Source: an uncultured Prevotellaceae bacterium
Lineage (GTDB): Bacteria > Bacteroidota > Bacteroidia > Bacteroidales > Bacteroidaceae
Length of the DNA: 64,000 bases
Direction: 5' to 3'
Assembly: GCA_947169115.1 (NCBI GenBank)
Contig: CAMVOK010000014.1
Location: 1 to 64,000 of the forward strand
Within the stretch, counting starts at the first letter, position 1; each line of letters begins with the position of its first letter. A program made the translations under genes and the position numbers. Positions 25,607-35,200 of the stretch are shown here, one piece after another. The notes below the pieces were generated by a model. The model worked only from the letters and a program-made list of their open reading frames with translations. It searched no databases and was not told the origin of the DNA.

Positions 25607-28453
25607 ATGAAACTGAGAACCCTTTTAGCAGTTCTTTTCTGCTCCTCATCGGCCTTTGCCATGAACGATGTCGAAACCGTTGCCAATGTTGCAGAAGACC
25701 GCACACTGACCACGCCTATCGACCTCGTCATTACAAGTGCCGAAAATGCCCTGACGGGTCACATTGACATTGCCAACGACGATGCCGCAGTTGTTTTTGA
25801 GAATGTAATTCCCACCGATGTAATTGACACCTACCTCAAAAACATAACCATAAGTGGAGAAAACGCAACCAACGGCAGCAACTGCCGCGTTGCCATCTAT
25901 CGTCATGGTGCCATTGTATTACCACGTGGAAAAAGCTATCCTGCGCTCACCGTTTACACAGAACCGGACTTCGCAGGTGATAGCCGCACGTTCTCACAAG
26001 GAGGACGACAGGCAAGTCTTGGTAAGTTCAACAACAACATCTATTCTTTCAAGTTGAAGCGTGGCTACATGGCCACCCTGGCCAACCATACCGATGGTAC
26101 AGGCTACAGTCACTGCTACATTGCTGACCGTGAGGACTTGGAAGTTAACTTGCCAAAAACCATGGCAGGACGTATTTCCATGCTCCGCGTATTCGTTTGG
26201 AACTGGGTAAGCAAGAAGGGATGCAGCGACTCACGCGACGCGAACATGATGAATACAGCCCACGCCACATGGTACTACGACTGGGGAGCAGGTACAACCA
26301 GCCGCACCAATCATGAGTACGTCCCCCAACGTCACCACGAGGCCGGCAACAGCAATGGAAATGGTTGGAAAGGTGCCTGGGAATCGTGGGGGAACATCAA
26401 CGCCAGCGACGAGACTTGTACCCATGTATTAGGTCAGAACGAGCCCGACAACACCAGTGGTGGCGATGAGGTTTACACTTATGTCACCACCATTCCCGAC
26501 GACGCACGCGAGAAACATGCCTCATCTACCCTGGCCGACCACGCCAAGGAATTCCTCTATAGCGGCAAACGCATTGGCACCTTTGCCTGCTGTAACCCCA
26601 ACACAGGATGGGTCAGCGAATACGTCAACTATTGTCGCCAAAACAATATCCGCATCGACTTCGTAGCCACTCACTACTATATTGGTGGTACCGACCCTGC
26701 CGGATGCATCAGTCGTCTGAAATCGCTCTATGATGTTACTGGACTTCCCGTCTGGGCCACGGAATGGAACAACGGAGCAAACTGGACCTCTGAAGGTGGT
26801 TTCTCCACAGACTCCGAGGGCTGGTATTCTTGGGGAAGTGGAAATGACCAGTACAAAAATGGTGTGTGGCTCCGCGATGTATTAAAACGAGCTGACAGCG
26901 AACCATGGTTGGAGCGTCTAGCCGTGTACAACGCAGTAGAGTGGAAACGCCAGATTACCGATGGTAGCAACCTAACCGAAGGCGGAAAGGTTTGGGCTAA
27001 GCATCTCAGCAAGCTTGCCTACGACAGCAAGAATGGTGGCATCAGTTATTTCATGCCTTGGAATCATCATAGTCCCACAGACTTTACCATCACCTATGAC
27101 AACAAGAAGCAAATAGCCAATCTCTCATGGACAAACCCCAATACCGACATGACAGATAGTGTTGTCATCGAACGTAAAGAGGGAAGCAAGTGGATAAGAA
27201 TCACATCTCTCCCCTTGAATGACAATGAAACAATGACATTGGCTCTCGATGTAAAGGAGTATGCACCTGCCATGTACACACTACGCCTGACAAACTACGA
27301 CTGCGATGGCAAGAAACGTACATCTACAACAACTCCCTCATTCACGATAGCCGCCGCTAATTCTGTGGGCTCTCTGCAGTTTGGCCAACTCAGCATTGGA
27401 AACACCGAGAGTGTGACCACCGACATTGAGACTCAGGAAGTCATTCCATACGTTGTTGTGGGCATGGTATCTAACCAGAATTCGAGTAACGCCATCACCA
27501 ATCAGGTACAATTGATGAGCAAAACGAGTTTCAAGTTCCGCTTCTATCCCTGGCAGTTGCCAACACCTGTGGATTTTACAAAGGCCGAAACTGCCGACTA
27601 CATGATTCTGCCTCCCAACATGGTTTACCATCTGTCCGACGACATGATGCTCATTTCACAGAAAGCTGGTAGTGTCAAGGGCGCCGAAACAGAAATCGTA
27701 TTCCCCGAAGCATTCCCCGAAGGCGTTACACCCGTTGTTGTTGCTCAGCAAAACACATCAACCAGCAGTTATGCCCCTGTAACGGTTCGAGTATATGATG
27801 TCACCAACACTGGTTTCAAGGTTAAATTAGTACGTCAGGAAGGGGTAACCTCTGGTTTTAATGCTCAAAATGTCAATTACTTTGCAGCTTCACCCGGACA
27901 AATCGCCATTGGTAATGGCAAAATGCTGACTGTAGGTAGAAACAACAATGTCCTCGTAGGAGGAACCACACGTCAAAACGTTATGTTTGCGAACCAAGCT
28001 GGCGAAACCCAGTACTTCAAGAATCCAATTATCGTAGCTGCCAGTCAGACCGACAACTACGAAAAAGCAAGTGTTTTCCGCCAGCACTCTATCCTCAGCA
28101 ACACCGATGGGGTTTATGGTATCAATGTCCGTCGTCAAGTTGATGGAACCAGCACATCCACGGTTGCCAACAGTGCTAAGAACAACGGTGACTACATTGG
28201 TTGGTTCATCATCAGCGACGATCCCAACGGCACAGGTAGCGAAGACCCCATTATCGTTCCTACGGGCATCACTAACCTCAAGAACGAGCAAGGTTTCAGT
28301 GTCTGCGTTAGCAACCATGCCATATATGCCGACGGCAAAAACCTACGTGCCTACGCAGCAAACGGCAGTCAGGTTCGTCTGGGAACTCCCCTGCCCAAAG
28401 GCATCTATATCGTGACTAACGGAAGTAAACGCATCAAGGTTCGCGTGCCATAA
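25607..28453 (+). CDS. Multidomain secreted GH128-like glycanase
   Basis: A 948-residue protein with a signal peptide (LLAVLFCSSSAFA). Residues about 105-185 resemble a beta/gamma-crystallin-type fold (TVYTEPDFAGDS). The catalytic barrel (about 190-490) is of the Asl1/GH128 type, with the likely acid/base in GQNEPD (E279) and nucleophile in WATEWNNG (E386). A fibronectin-III-like segment follows. About 610-900 hold two H-type-lectin-like or similar beta modules. The end (ANGSQV, PLPKGIYIVTNG) resembles a type IX secretion sorting tail. GH128 enzymes cleave beta-1,3-glucan; that substrate is inferred here. Confidence 0.78.
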   Translation: MKLRTLLAVLFCSSSAFAMNDVETVANVAEDRTLTTPIDLVITSAENALTGHIDIANDDAAVVFENVIPTDVIDTYLKNITISGENATNGSNCRVAIYRHGAIVLPRGKSYPALTVYTEPDFAGDSRTFSQGGRQASLGKFNNNIYSFKLKRGYMATLANHTDGTGYSHCYIADREDLEVNLPKTMAGRISMLRVFVWNWVSKKGCSDSRDANMMNTAHATWYYDWGAGTTSRTNHEYVPQRHHEAGNSNGNGWKGAWESWGNINASDETCTHVLGQNEPDNTSGGDEVYTYVTTIPDDAREKHASSTLADHAKEFLYSGKRIGTFACCNPNTGWVSEYVNYCRQNNIRIDFVATHYYIGGTDPAGCISRLKSLYDVTGLPVWATEWNNGANWTSEGGFSTDSEGWYSWGSGNDQYKNGVWLRDVLKRADSEPWLERLAVYNAVEWKRQITDGSNLTEGGKVWAKHLSKLAYDSKNGGISYFMPWNHHSPTDFTITYDNKKQIANLSWTNPNTDMTDSVVIERKEGSKWIRITSLPLNDNETMTLALDVKEYAPAMYTLRLTNYDCDGKKRTSTTTPSFTIAAANSVGSLQFGQLSIGNTESVTTDIETQEVIPYVVVGMVSNQNSSNAITNQVQLMSKTSFKFRFYPWQLPTPVDFTKAETADYMILPPNMVYHLSDDMMLISQKAGSVKGAETEIVFPEAFPEGVTPVVVAQQNTSTSSYAPVTVRVYDVTNTGFKVKLVRQEGVTSGFNAQNVNYFAASPGQIAIGNGKMLTVGRNNNVLVGGTTRQNVMFANQAGETQYFKNPIIVAASQTDNYEKASVFRQHSILSNTDGVYGINVRRQVDGTSTSTVANSAKNNGDYIGWFIISDDPNGTGSEDPIIVPTGITNLKNEQGFSVCVSNHAIYADGKNLRAYAANGSQVRLGTPLPKGIYIVTNGSKRIKVRVP

Positions 28454-28483
28454 TACGCACCTGATTTCGTCCTGTATATTGAT

Positions 28484-28513
28484 GGGCCTTGGTCAACCTT
28501 ATGACCGAGGCCC
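28484..28513 (+). terminator. Hairpin after the GH128-like gene
   Basis: GGGCCTTGGTCA, loop ACCTTA, TGACCGAGGCCC: a 12-bp stem with one G-T pair. No T run follows. It is the first unit of a 22-bp array. Confidence 0.5.
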
Positions 28514-28579
28514 GTCAACCTTATGTCGGAGCTTCGTCAACCTTATGACGAAGCCCCGACGTCCTTATGGCTAAATGAA
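28492..28579. repeat. 22-bp tandem repeat forming hairpins
   Basis: GTCAACCTTATGACCGAGGC-type units start at 28492, 28514 and 28536, with a degenerate fourth at 28558. GCTTCGTCA (28531-28539) and TGACGAAGC (28546-28554) make a second perfect 9-bp stem with the same ACCTTA loop. Confidence 0.88.
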
Positions 28580-28675
28580 GTCATCCCTTCGCACGCGCAC
28601 GCGCGTTCCTTTATATATATATTGAACTCGGAGAATTAGACAATCATAAAATTTCATATGATTATATGCAATCGT

Positions 28676-28862
28676 ACTACCAAAGCCCGAAGGGCTGATA
28701 ATATTACAGGCAGGGGTAATGCCCTTGCTAAAATGTATGCAGTAGGCAAACCCCGAAGGGGTGGCAGAACAGTCTGTCGCCCTTTCTGGGCTAACGTTAC
28801 GCCTCTTTTTAGCAGGGGTGTTACCCCTGCCTGTAATCTGTTGCCCATTCTGGGCCTTGATG
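28676..28862. mobile_element. MITE-like inverted-repeat element, non-coding
   Basis: A perfect 17-bp inverted repeat ATTACAGGCAGGGGTAA (28703-28719) / TTACCCCTGCCTGTAAT (28821-28837) is flanked by imperfect outer arms (AAAGCCCGAAGGGCTG and CCCATTCTGGGCCTT). A smaller hairpin GCAGGGGT / ACCCCTGC lies inside the right arm. Open frames on both strands exist only because the arms are G/C-rich; they have no gene-like start or context. No transposase is present. The remaining DNA from 28863 to 29020 shows nothing recognisable. Confidence 0.75.
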
Positions 28863-29024
28863 ATACGATTGAGTATAATTCGCCTACAAATATTGATATT
28901 ATCGTCAATTCGTTTCAGAGAAATACGGTTCGCTGAATAGTTAGGTTTAAACTTCGTTTAGTTAATTTTTGTTAATACATAAAGTTTTAACCCTAAATTT
29001 TCATAATATTTATGAAATAAGGCT

Positions 29025-29032
29025 TATATTTG
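29025..29032 (+). promoter_or_regulatory. -7 box of the fasciclin/SusCD operon
   Basis: TATATTTG, full TAnnTTTG match, about 147 bases before the first gene. It is the only consensus box in the 700-bp gap and predicts a long leader. Confidence 0.6.
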
Positions 29033-29040
29033 TAAAATGG

Positions 29041-29113
29041 GAGCGGAGAATATCGGCCTATACGGGTGTATGGAAAGACATTTTCACACCGTTTGGCATG
29101 GATAAACTCGCTC
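29041..29113 (+). promoter_or_regulatory. Structured 5' leader of the fasciclin/SusCD operon
   Basis: GAGCG (29041-29045) can pair with CGCTC (29109-29113), and GGTGT (29065-29069) with ACACC (29086-29090) inside it. The leader lies between the -7 box and the first start codon. A regulatory role is an inference. Confidence 0.35.
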
Positions 29114-29179
29114 TGAGTCATAGATATGGAACAAAAAAGGAATAAACAAATAAATAAAACCTAAAAACTCTAATTGTGT

Positions 29180-32100
29180 ATGAAAAACCGTTTAAGCAAA
29201 CTGAGCAGGCACGCATCCTTCATGATGCTCCTACTGGCGGCCAGCGGCATTTCGACATCATGTAAGGACGAGTACAAACTGGACGACGAAATGCCCAGTT
29301 CACTCGGAACCAGCATCTACGAGAGTTTGGAAAAGGGAGGCTACTCCTACTACCTGCGACTCGTGTCCGACCCTGATGTCAATCCTACCAATGCCCGTCC
29401 AATCTCCGAAGTGCTAGCGCGAACAGGTTCAAAGACTGTCTTCGTGGCCAACGATGAAGCTTGGGAGAAGTTTTTCCAAGAAAATGCCAAGCGAGCTGCA
29501 AGTGACCCTTGGCATGGTGCCACCAGTTATGAAAATCTGAGCACGAGCCAGAAGAAACTGCTCATCCACACCAGTATGCTCAACAATGCCATCACCATGG
29601 AAAACCTCTCTGCCAGCAGCGAAGAGCTTTCCAGCCGTGGTGACATCATGCGTCGCTACACCGATGTGGAACTCACCGACACCATCACCCAATTGGCAGC
29701 AGAGGACCTTCCCATAAATTACAACGAAGATCTTTACCCCGAAGGCACAGACAATGCCGGTAAGAGGAGTGAGGTTGACTATTGGGCTCGTTTCCGTGGC
29801 AAGGACAATGGTGCTCTCCACGACGGCATACTCCTCGTCACCGACAACACGTCCAACATGATGATTCACTTCACCCAGGAGCACATGGCCAAGAACAACA
29901 TCACCGACGATGACTTCGCCAAGTTCATGGGACGTCCCCGTAAGACGGGTGATGTTCACATCTACGATGCCCTGCTCACCGAGAAGGATGCTGTGGCTCA
30001 AAACGGATACATCAATGTCACTGAAAAACTCATTCACCCCCTGCCCAACATGGCTGAAATGTTGCGCACCAGTGGGAAAACGAACATTTTCAGCCACATG
30101 CTCGACCGCTGGAGTGTTCCTTTCTTCAATTCCGAGGTGACCGAAGCCTACCGCGACCTGATGGCAGCCAAGGGCAACACCGAATGGGATGACTCCATCT
30201 TCACCAAACGTTATTTTGCCAACAACGGTTATAACCACAAACCCGTTATGGCCGACACCAAAGGTAACTATACAACTGTTGCTTCTGATAATGCCTTCCG
30301 CACGGCCAACTCCAGCAACTTGCTGCTGAAGTTCGATCCGGGATGGAATGCATACGCTTACGACGACAATCAGTGGGCAAACAGCCCTACCAATGCCCCG
30401 AAGTTCGACATGGCCGCCATCTTTGTTCCCAACGATGAGGCCCTTTGGAAATACTTCACCCAAGGCGGCGGTGGTTTCCCCATGGTTGAGACCTACTACC
30501 TGCGCAAGGGCAAGCCCGATGCACGCCCATACGTAGCCCCCACCACATTGGATGAGTTATACCGTCAGATAGACCAGATTCCCATGGACAAGCTCTATCC
30601 CCTCATCAACGTGGTCATGGCACCCAGCTTCACAAGCTACGTACCCAGCAAGATGACCAAGTTCCGCGACGATGCCATGGAGCAACTCTTCTACCCCGAA
30701 GACCAACAGCACATTGTGGAGACCATGCTGGCCTGCAACGGTATGCTTTATATTACCGACCAAGTTTACGGACCCGCCGACTACACCTCTGTTGCCGCCC
30801 CTGTCTTCACCACCAACACCTGTAACGTGATGAACTTTGCCATCTATAACGGTAGTACAGGCGGTACCGATTACATGGGCTTGAACTACTACGCTTATCT
30901 GAAGGCCATGCAGAGCCGATTCGCCCTGTTTCTGCCCTCCGACACTGCCATGTGGTACTACTACGATGCTATTTCCTTCAAGAGCAAGGTTCCCCGTGTC
31001 GTTCGCTTCTATAACCAAAGCGGAAACTTCACCGTGGGAGCCGATGCATACCAGTATAACACCACAACGGGTGAAATCGGAGGTAAATACGGAAGTAATG
31101 CAGCTACAGCCAATCAGACTGAAATTGTCAACCGTCTGAAAGACATTCTGGAGAGCCACACGTTGGTGCTCGACGGCAAGGATGAAATCAACACCGACAT
31201 TGACGAGTACTACATCGCCAAGAATGGATGTGCCATGAAAGTAACCCGTGGCATCATCAATGGCAAGCCCACCATCACCCAAATTCAAGGTGGTTTCCAA
31301 CTCGAAAATGTGGAGAATGATATTGTGGGAAGTATTGGTTCTGCAAGTTCTGTTGTACACGAAGAAGTTCGCGGTATTCAAGAAAACAAGGTAACAGAGC
31401 GTTACGAGCAGAAGAACGGATTCACCTACATGCTCGACAGTCCCCTCATCCCCGCAAGTCGCAGTGTATATAACATTCTTTCCAACGACGGTGTGGTGGA
31501 TGACGAGACTTATGAGTTCAATGCATTCTATCAACTGGCTGACGGTGCAGACAACGACATCATTATGGACTGCGGTCTGGTTAAACGTTCCCTGCCAGCA
31601 TCCCAAAAGAATGCAGAGTTAAAGAAATTCTCTACCTTCATCGACAATAATGCTCCCGACAAGAACGTACAGTTCTTCAACAACTATCGATATACTGTAT
31701 TGGTTCCCACGGCAGATGCCATTGAGGATGCCAGAGCACTGGGTTTGGCTACATGGGAAGATATCAAGGCCGACTACGAGTCCCTACGTGACGCAGAGAC
31801 AGGAAAAGTAGTTCTTTCCCACACGGATAGTATCCGCCTACAGCATAAGATTACGTACCTGACCAACTTCATCCGTTACCACTTCGTGGACAACAGCGTC
31901 TTTGTCGATAAGAGTCAGCTCGCTGCTTCTGACTATGTAACCTCCAGTTATGACAACCAGAAGGGACTCTTCTGCAAGATTTATATGCAGCGCCCATCGG
32001 CTGATGTTCTTCAGGTCAAGGACGATAATGGTGGCGATTGGATGACCGTCAGTGGCAAGTATAACGTTATGGCACGCGACGTATCATGTAGCAAGACCAT

Positions 32101-32257
32101 CAAGAATGTAAGTGACCTACGTGGCATCACCATAAACAGCACAAGTTATGCTGTCATCCATCAGATACCCAAGGTTCTCCTTCATGCCAACATTCCTACC
32201 GACTGGGAAAATGAAGCAGAAGCAAAAGAATACCTGAGACGATTTGCAATCCGCTAA
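29180..32257 (+). CDS. Fasciclin (FAS1) repeat lipoprotein
   Basis: A 1025-residue lipoprotein: signal peptide with lipobox ISTSC at about 30-33, followed by KDE, an acidic signature that in Bacteroidetes directs lipoproteins to the cell surface. Four FAS1-like domains can be traced by their H1-type motifs: KTVFVANDEAWEKFF, AAIFVPNDEALWKYF, FALFLPSDTAMWYY and YTVLVPTADAIEDA. FAS1 domains mediate adhesion or ligand binding; here the protein probably works with the SusC/SusD pair 12 bases downstream. ATG 29180 was chosen over an upstream TTG. Confidence 0.83.
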   Translation: MKNRLSKLSRHASFMMLLLAASGISTSCKDEYKLDDEMPSSLGTSIYESLEKGGYSYYLRLVSDPDVNPTNARPISEVLARTGSKTVFVANDEAWEKFFQENAKRAASDPWHGATSYENLSTSQKKLLIHTSMLNNAITMENLSASSEELSSRGDIMRRYTDVELTDTITQLAAEDLPINYNEDLYPEGTDNAGKRSEVDYWARFRGKDNGALHDGILLVTDNTSNMMIHFTQEHMAKNNITDDDFAKFMGRPRKTGDVHIYDALLTEKDAVAQNGYINVTEKLIHPLPNMAEMLRTSGKTNIFSHMLDRWSVPFFNSEVTEAYRDLMAAKGNTEWDDSIFTKRYFANNGYNHKPVMADTKGNYTTVASDNAFRTANSSNLLLKFDPGWNAYAYDDNQWANSPTNAPKFDMAAIFVPNDEALWKYFTQGGGGFPMVETYYLRKGKPDARPYVAPTTLDELYRQIDQIPMDKLYPLINVVMAPSFTSYVPSKMTKFRDDAMEQLFYPEDQQHIVETMLACNGMLYITDQVYGPADYTSVAAPVFTTNTCNVMNFAIYNGSTGGTDYMGLNYYAYLKAMQSRFALFLPSDTAMWYYYDAISFKSKVPRVVRFYNQSGNFTVGADAYQYNTTTGEIGGKYGSNAATANQTEIVNRLKDILESHTLVLDGKDEINTDIDEYYIAKNGCAMKVTRGIINGKPTITQIQGGFQLENVENDIVGSIGSASSVVHEEVRGIQENKVTERYEQKNGFTYMLDSPLIPASRSVYNILSNDGVVDDETYEFNAFYQLADGADNDIIMDCGLVKRSLPASQKNAELKKFSTFIDNNAPDKNVQFFNNYRYTVLVPTADAIEDARALGLATWEDIKADYESLRDAETGKVVLSHTDSIRLQHKITYLTNFIRYHFVDNSVFVDKSQLAASDYVTSSYDNQKGLFCKIYMQRPSADVLQVKDDNGGDWMTVSGKYNVMARDVSCSKTIKNVSDLRGITINSTSYAVIHQIPKVLLHANIPTDWENEAEAKEYLRRFAIR

Positions 32258-32269
32258 AACCACTAAGCC

Positions 32270-35200
32270 ATGAATAAATATATCAAGATTTTAATGCTAT
32301 GGGCAGTTCTGCTAAGCGCACTGCCTATCAGTGCACAGATAAACCGCATCAGCGGTACCGTGTCCGACGAGTTTGGTGGCATCCCTGGCGTACAGGTCAA
32401 GGAGTTGGATTCGAACAATCGTATCGTCAGCAGTGCCATCACCGATGCCAATGGTAACTTCACCATGGTGGTTAAAAGCCAGAAAAATAAACTGGTTTTC
32501 CACGGCATGGGTTACCAAGACAAAACCTTCCCCATCAACAAGACCGTCTATAAGGTGAATATGGCCGAGGCGGTAAAGATGATGAAGGAAGCCGTTGTAA
32601 CAGCCAAAAAGAAATCCCCCACCACGGGTCTCGACATTCCACAGCGTGAGTATGCCGGTGCTGTATCCAGCATGAAGATGGACGACCTCGAAGGTCTGGC
32701 CTTCGAATCAGTTGACCAAGCCCTGCAAGGTCAGATTGCCGGTCTCGACATCGTGGCCAACTCTGGTAACCTGGGTTCTGGTACTACCATGCGTCTGCGT
32801 GGTACCACCACCATCAACGGTAATGCCCAGCCTCTGATTGTTGTCAACGACCACATCTTTGAACTCCCCGACGATGCCCAGCAAATCAATTTCGAAGACA
32901 TGGACAACGAGGAGCAGTTCTCTACCCTGCTGAATGTCAACACCGAAGACATCGAAAGCATCACCGTTCTGAAGGATGCCGCATCGGCAGCCAAATGGGG
33001 TGTGCAGGGTTCCAATGGTGTCATTGAGATTAAGCTCCGCCGTGGTAAGCGTGGACCCACTCAGGTTAACTTCTCCTATAAGTTCAATGGAACCTGGCAG
33101 CCCGAGGGCTATAAGATGCTCGACGGTGACGGTTATACCATGATGCAGAAGGAAGCTTTCTACAATCCCACAAACGGAAAGGTTGTTGCCAACATTCCTG
33201 AGTTCGACTACAACACCGAACTTCCCTACATCTACAACCATTTCTCGCACAACACCGATTGGTTAGATGCCGTAAAACAGTTTGGTAAAGAACATCGTTA
33301 TTATATCAACCTATCAGGTGGTGGTGAAAAGGCTCAGTTCCGCATTGGTGCCGGCTATAACAAATCTACAGGTTCTATCATCGGACAGAGTTTGGATCAG
33401 TTCACCGAGTCAACCACACTGGACTATCAGGTCAGCGACCGCATCCAGTTCCGTACGACCATGAACATGACCTTCACCAGCAACCACAAGAATTACGGAA
33501 ACGACATCCTCTCACGTGCCTACAACGCCATGCCTAACATGAGCATCTACGAATACGATGCCATGGGCAATCAGACGGGCAACTACTTCAACATGCTCCC
33601 CCTGGCCGCCAACTACGGGCACAGTTCTTCAAGTGGCATAGCCAACGACGGCACCATGACATCATGGGAACTGCGTAGCATGTTTGTTAATGGTAACCCT
33701 GTGGCTCGTGCCGAGCTGGCCTGGTGGAAGATGAAGCAGTACAACCTCACCCCACAGTTCGACATCACCTATAAACTTTGGGGTAAGGACAATGACCATC
33801 ACCAAATCAACTATAAAGGTGACGTTCAACTCAACATCTACAACACCAGCAACGACTACTATTGCCCCAGCGTGCTGAAGAATATGCCTTGGGTATTCGG
33901 TGGCGACAACAGTGCTTCTGTTACCAGCAACGAACGTAATCTCGTCAGCAACGACGAATACAAGTCATTGGAATTCACCACTCGTCACGAACTGCACTAC
34001 TACTCCCATTTCAAGAACTCCGACCATAGTCTATCAGCCATGGCCCGTTTCGAAATGGCCACGGGTAACAGTTCCAAGCAGAACCTCGGTTTGTGGAATG
34101 CCCCTGACGGCATTTCCGACCCCACCGTTGTTGCCCTGCTGAGTTCAGCCGGTTCTTCTAACGGAGAATGGCGTCGCCATAGCTTCTATGAGCAGGTTCA
34201 CTACTCCTACAAGAGTAAATATTCGTTGGATGCCAGCGTCCGCACCGACGGACGTACCGATTTCGGTCGTGGTCACAAATACGGTACATTCCCTGCTGTA
34301 GGTGCCCGTTGGAACATCAGCGATGAAAAGTTCATGGAGCCCACCCGTAAAATCATCAGCATGTTGGCCTTCCGTCCCACATGGGGTATCACAGGTAATC
34401 CTGGTCAAGCTGGTGGCAACCAATACAACAAGTACGGCTCAGCCGGTTACTACAACGGTCACCAGATTGTACGTCCCGAGAACCTCTCCCTGACCGAACT
34501 GCGTTGGGAAAAGACTCAGCAATGGAACCTTGGTTTCAACCTTGGTCTGCTTGACGACTTGCTCACCTTCGAGTTTGAAGTCTATAATAAAAAGACCACC
34601 GACCTGTTGATGAGCGGTCTGCGCATCTCTAGTGCCAATGGTTTCAGCAGTCTGGCCTGGGCCAACGGCGGAACCATGCGTAACAAGGGTTGGGAATTGA
34701 ATGGTAGCACGGCTAAATTTGCCAAGATTGGTAAATTCTCCATGAAATTGCGTGGTAACGTATCCCAGAACTTCAATGAGGTAGAGGAAATGGACAATCT
34801 GATACTGGAAGACTTGAACGGTTCCAAGACCTGGAATCCCACCAACTTCGCCTACCAGAAGCGCGTCCAGAAGCACAATGCCTTAGGTTCCATCTATGGA
34901 CTGAAGTATAAAGGTGTATATCGTTACGACTACAACCATAACGGTTACGAGAACTCCTCTTGGAAAGCATACGGATATGCAGAAAGCGTACCTGATGGTG
35001 CCGGAGGCTACCGCAACAGTACATCTGCAGACGAGGCCACAGCCTATGGTGATGGTTACCACTACAGCCAGAATGCCGATGGCAGTTGGTACCGCGACTA
35101 CGAGATTAACACAGCTGCCGCAGCTGCACGCCGTGGGCACAACAGTACCTGCCCCATTGCTTTCGATGCTGCCGGTAATATGCTCACCGATGCCAAGGGT

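Noticed and set aside
24441..28453. Treating GH43 and GH128 as members of the same operon as the SusCD genes
   Set aside because: A hairpin array, an inverted-repeat element and a separate promoter lie between them; functional linkage is possible but co-transcription is not supported.
28654..28936. Two overlapping 80-90 codon frames on opposite strands
   Set aside because: Both are created by the inverted-repeat element; they mirror each other and lack gene context.
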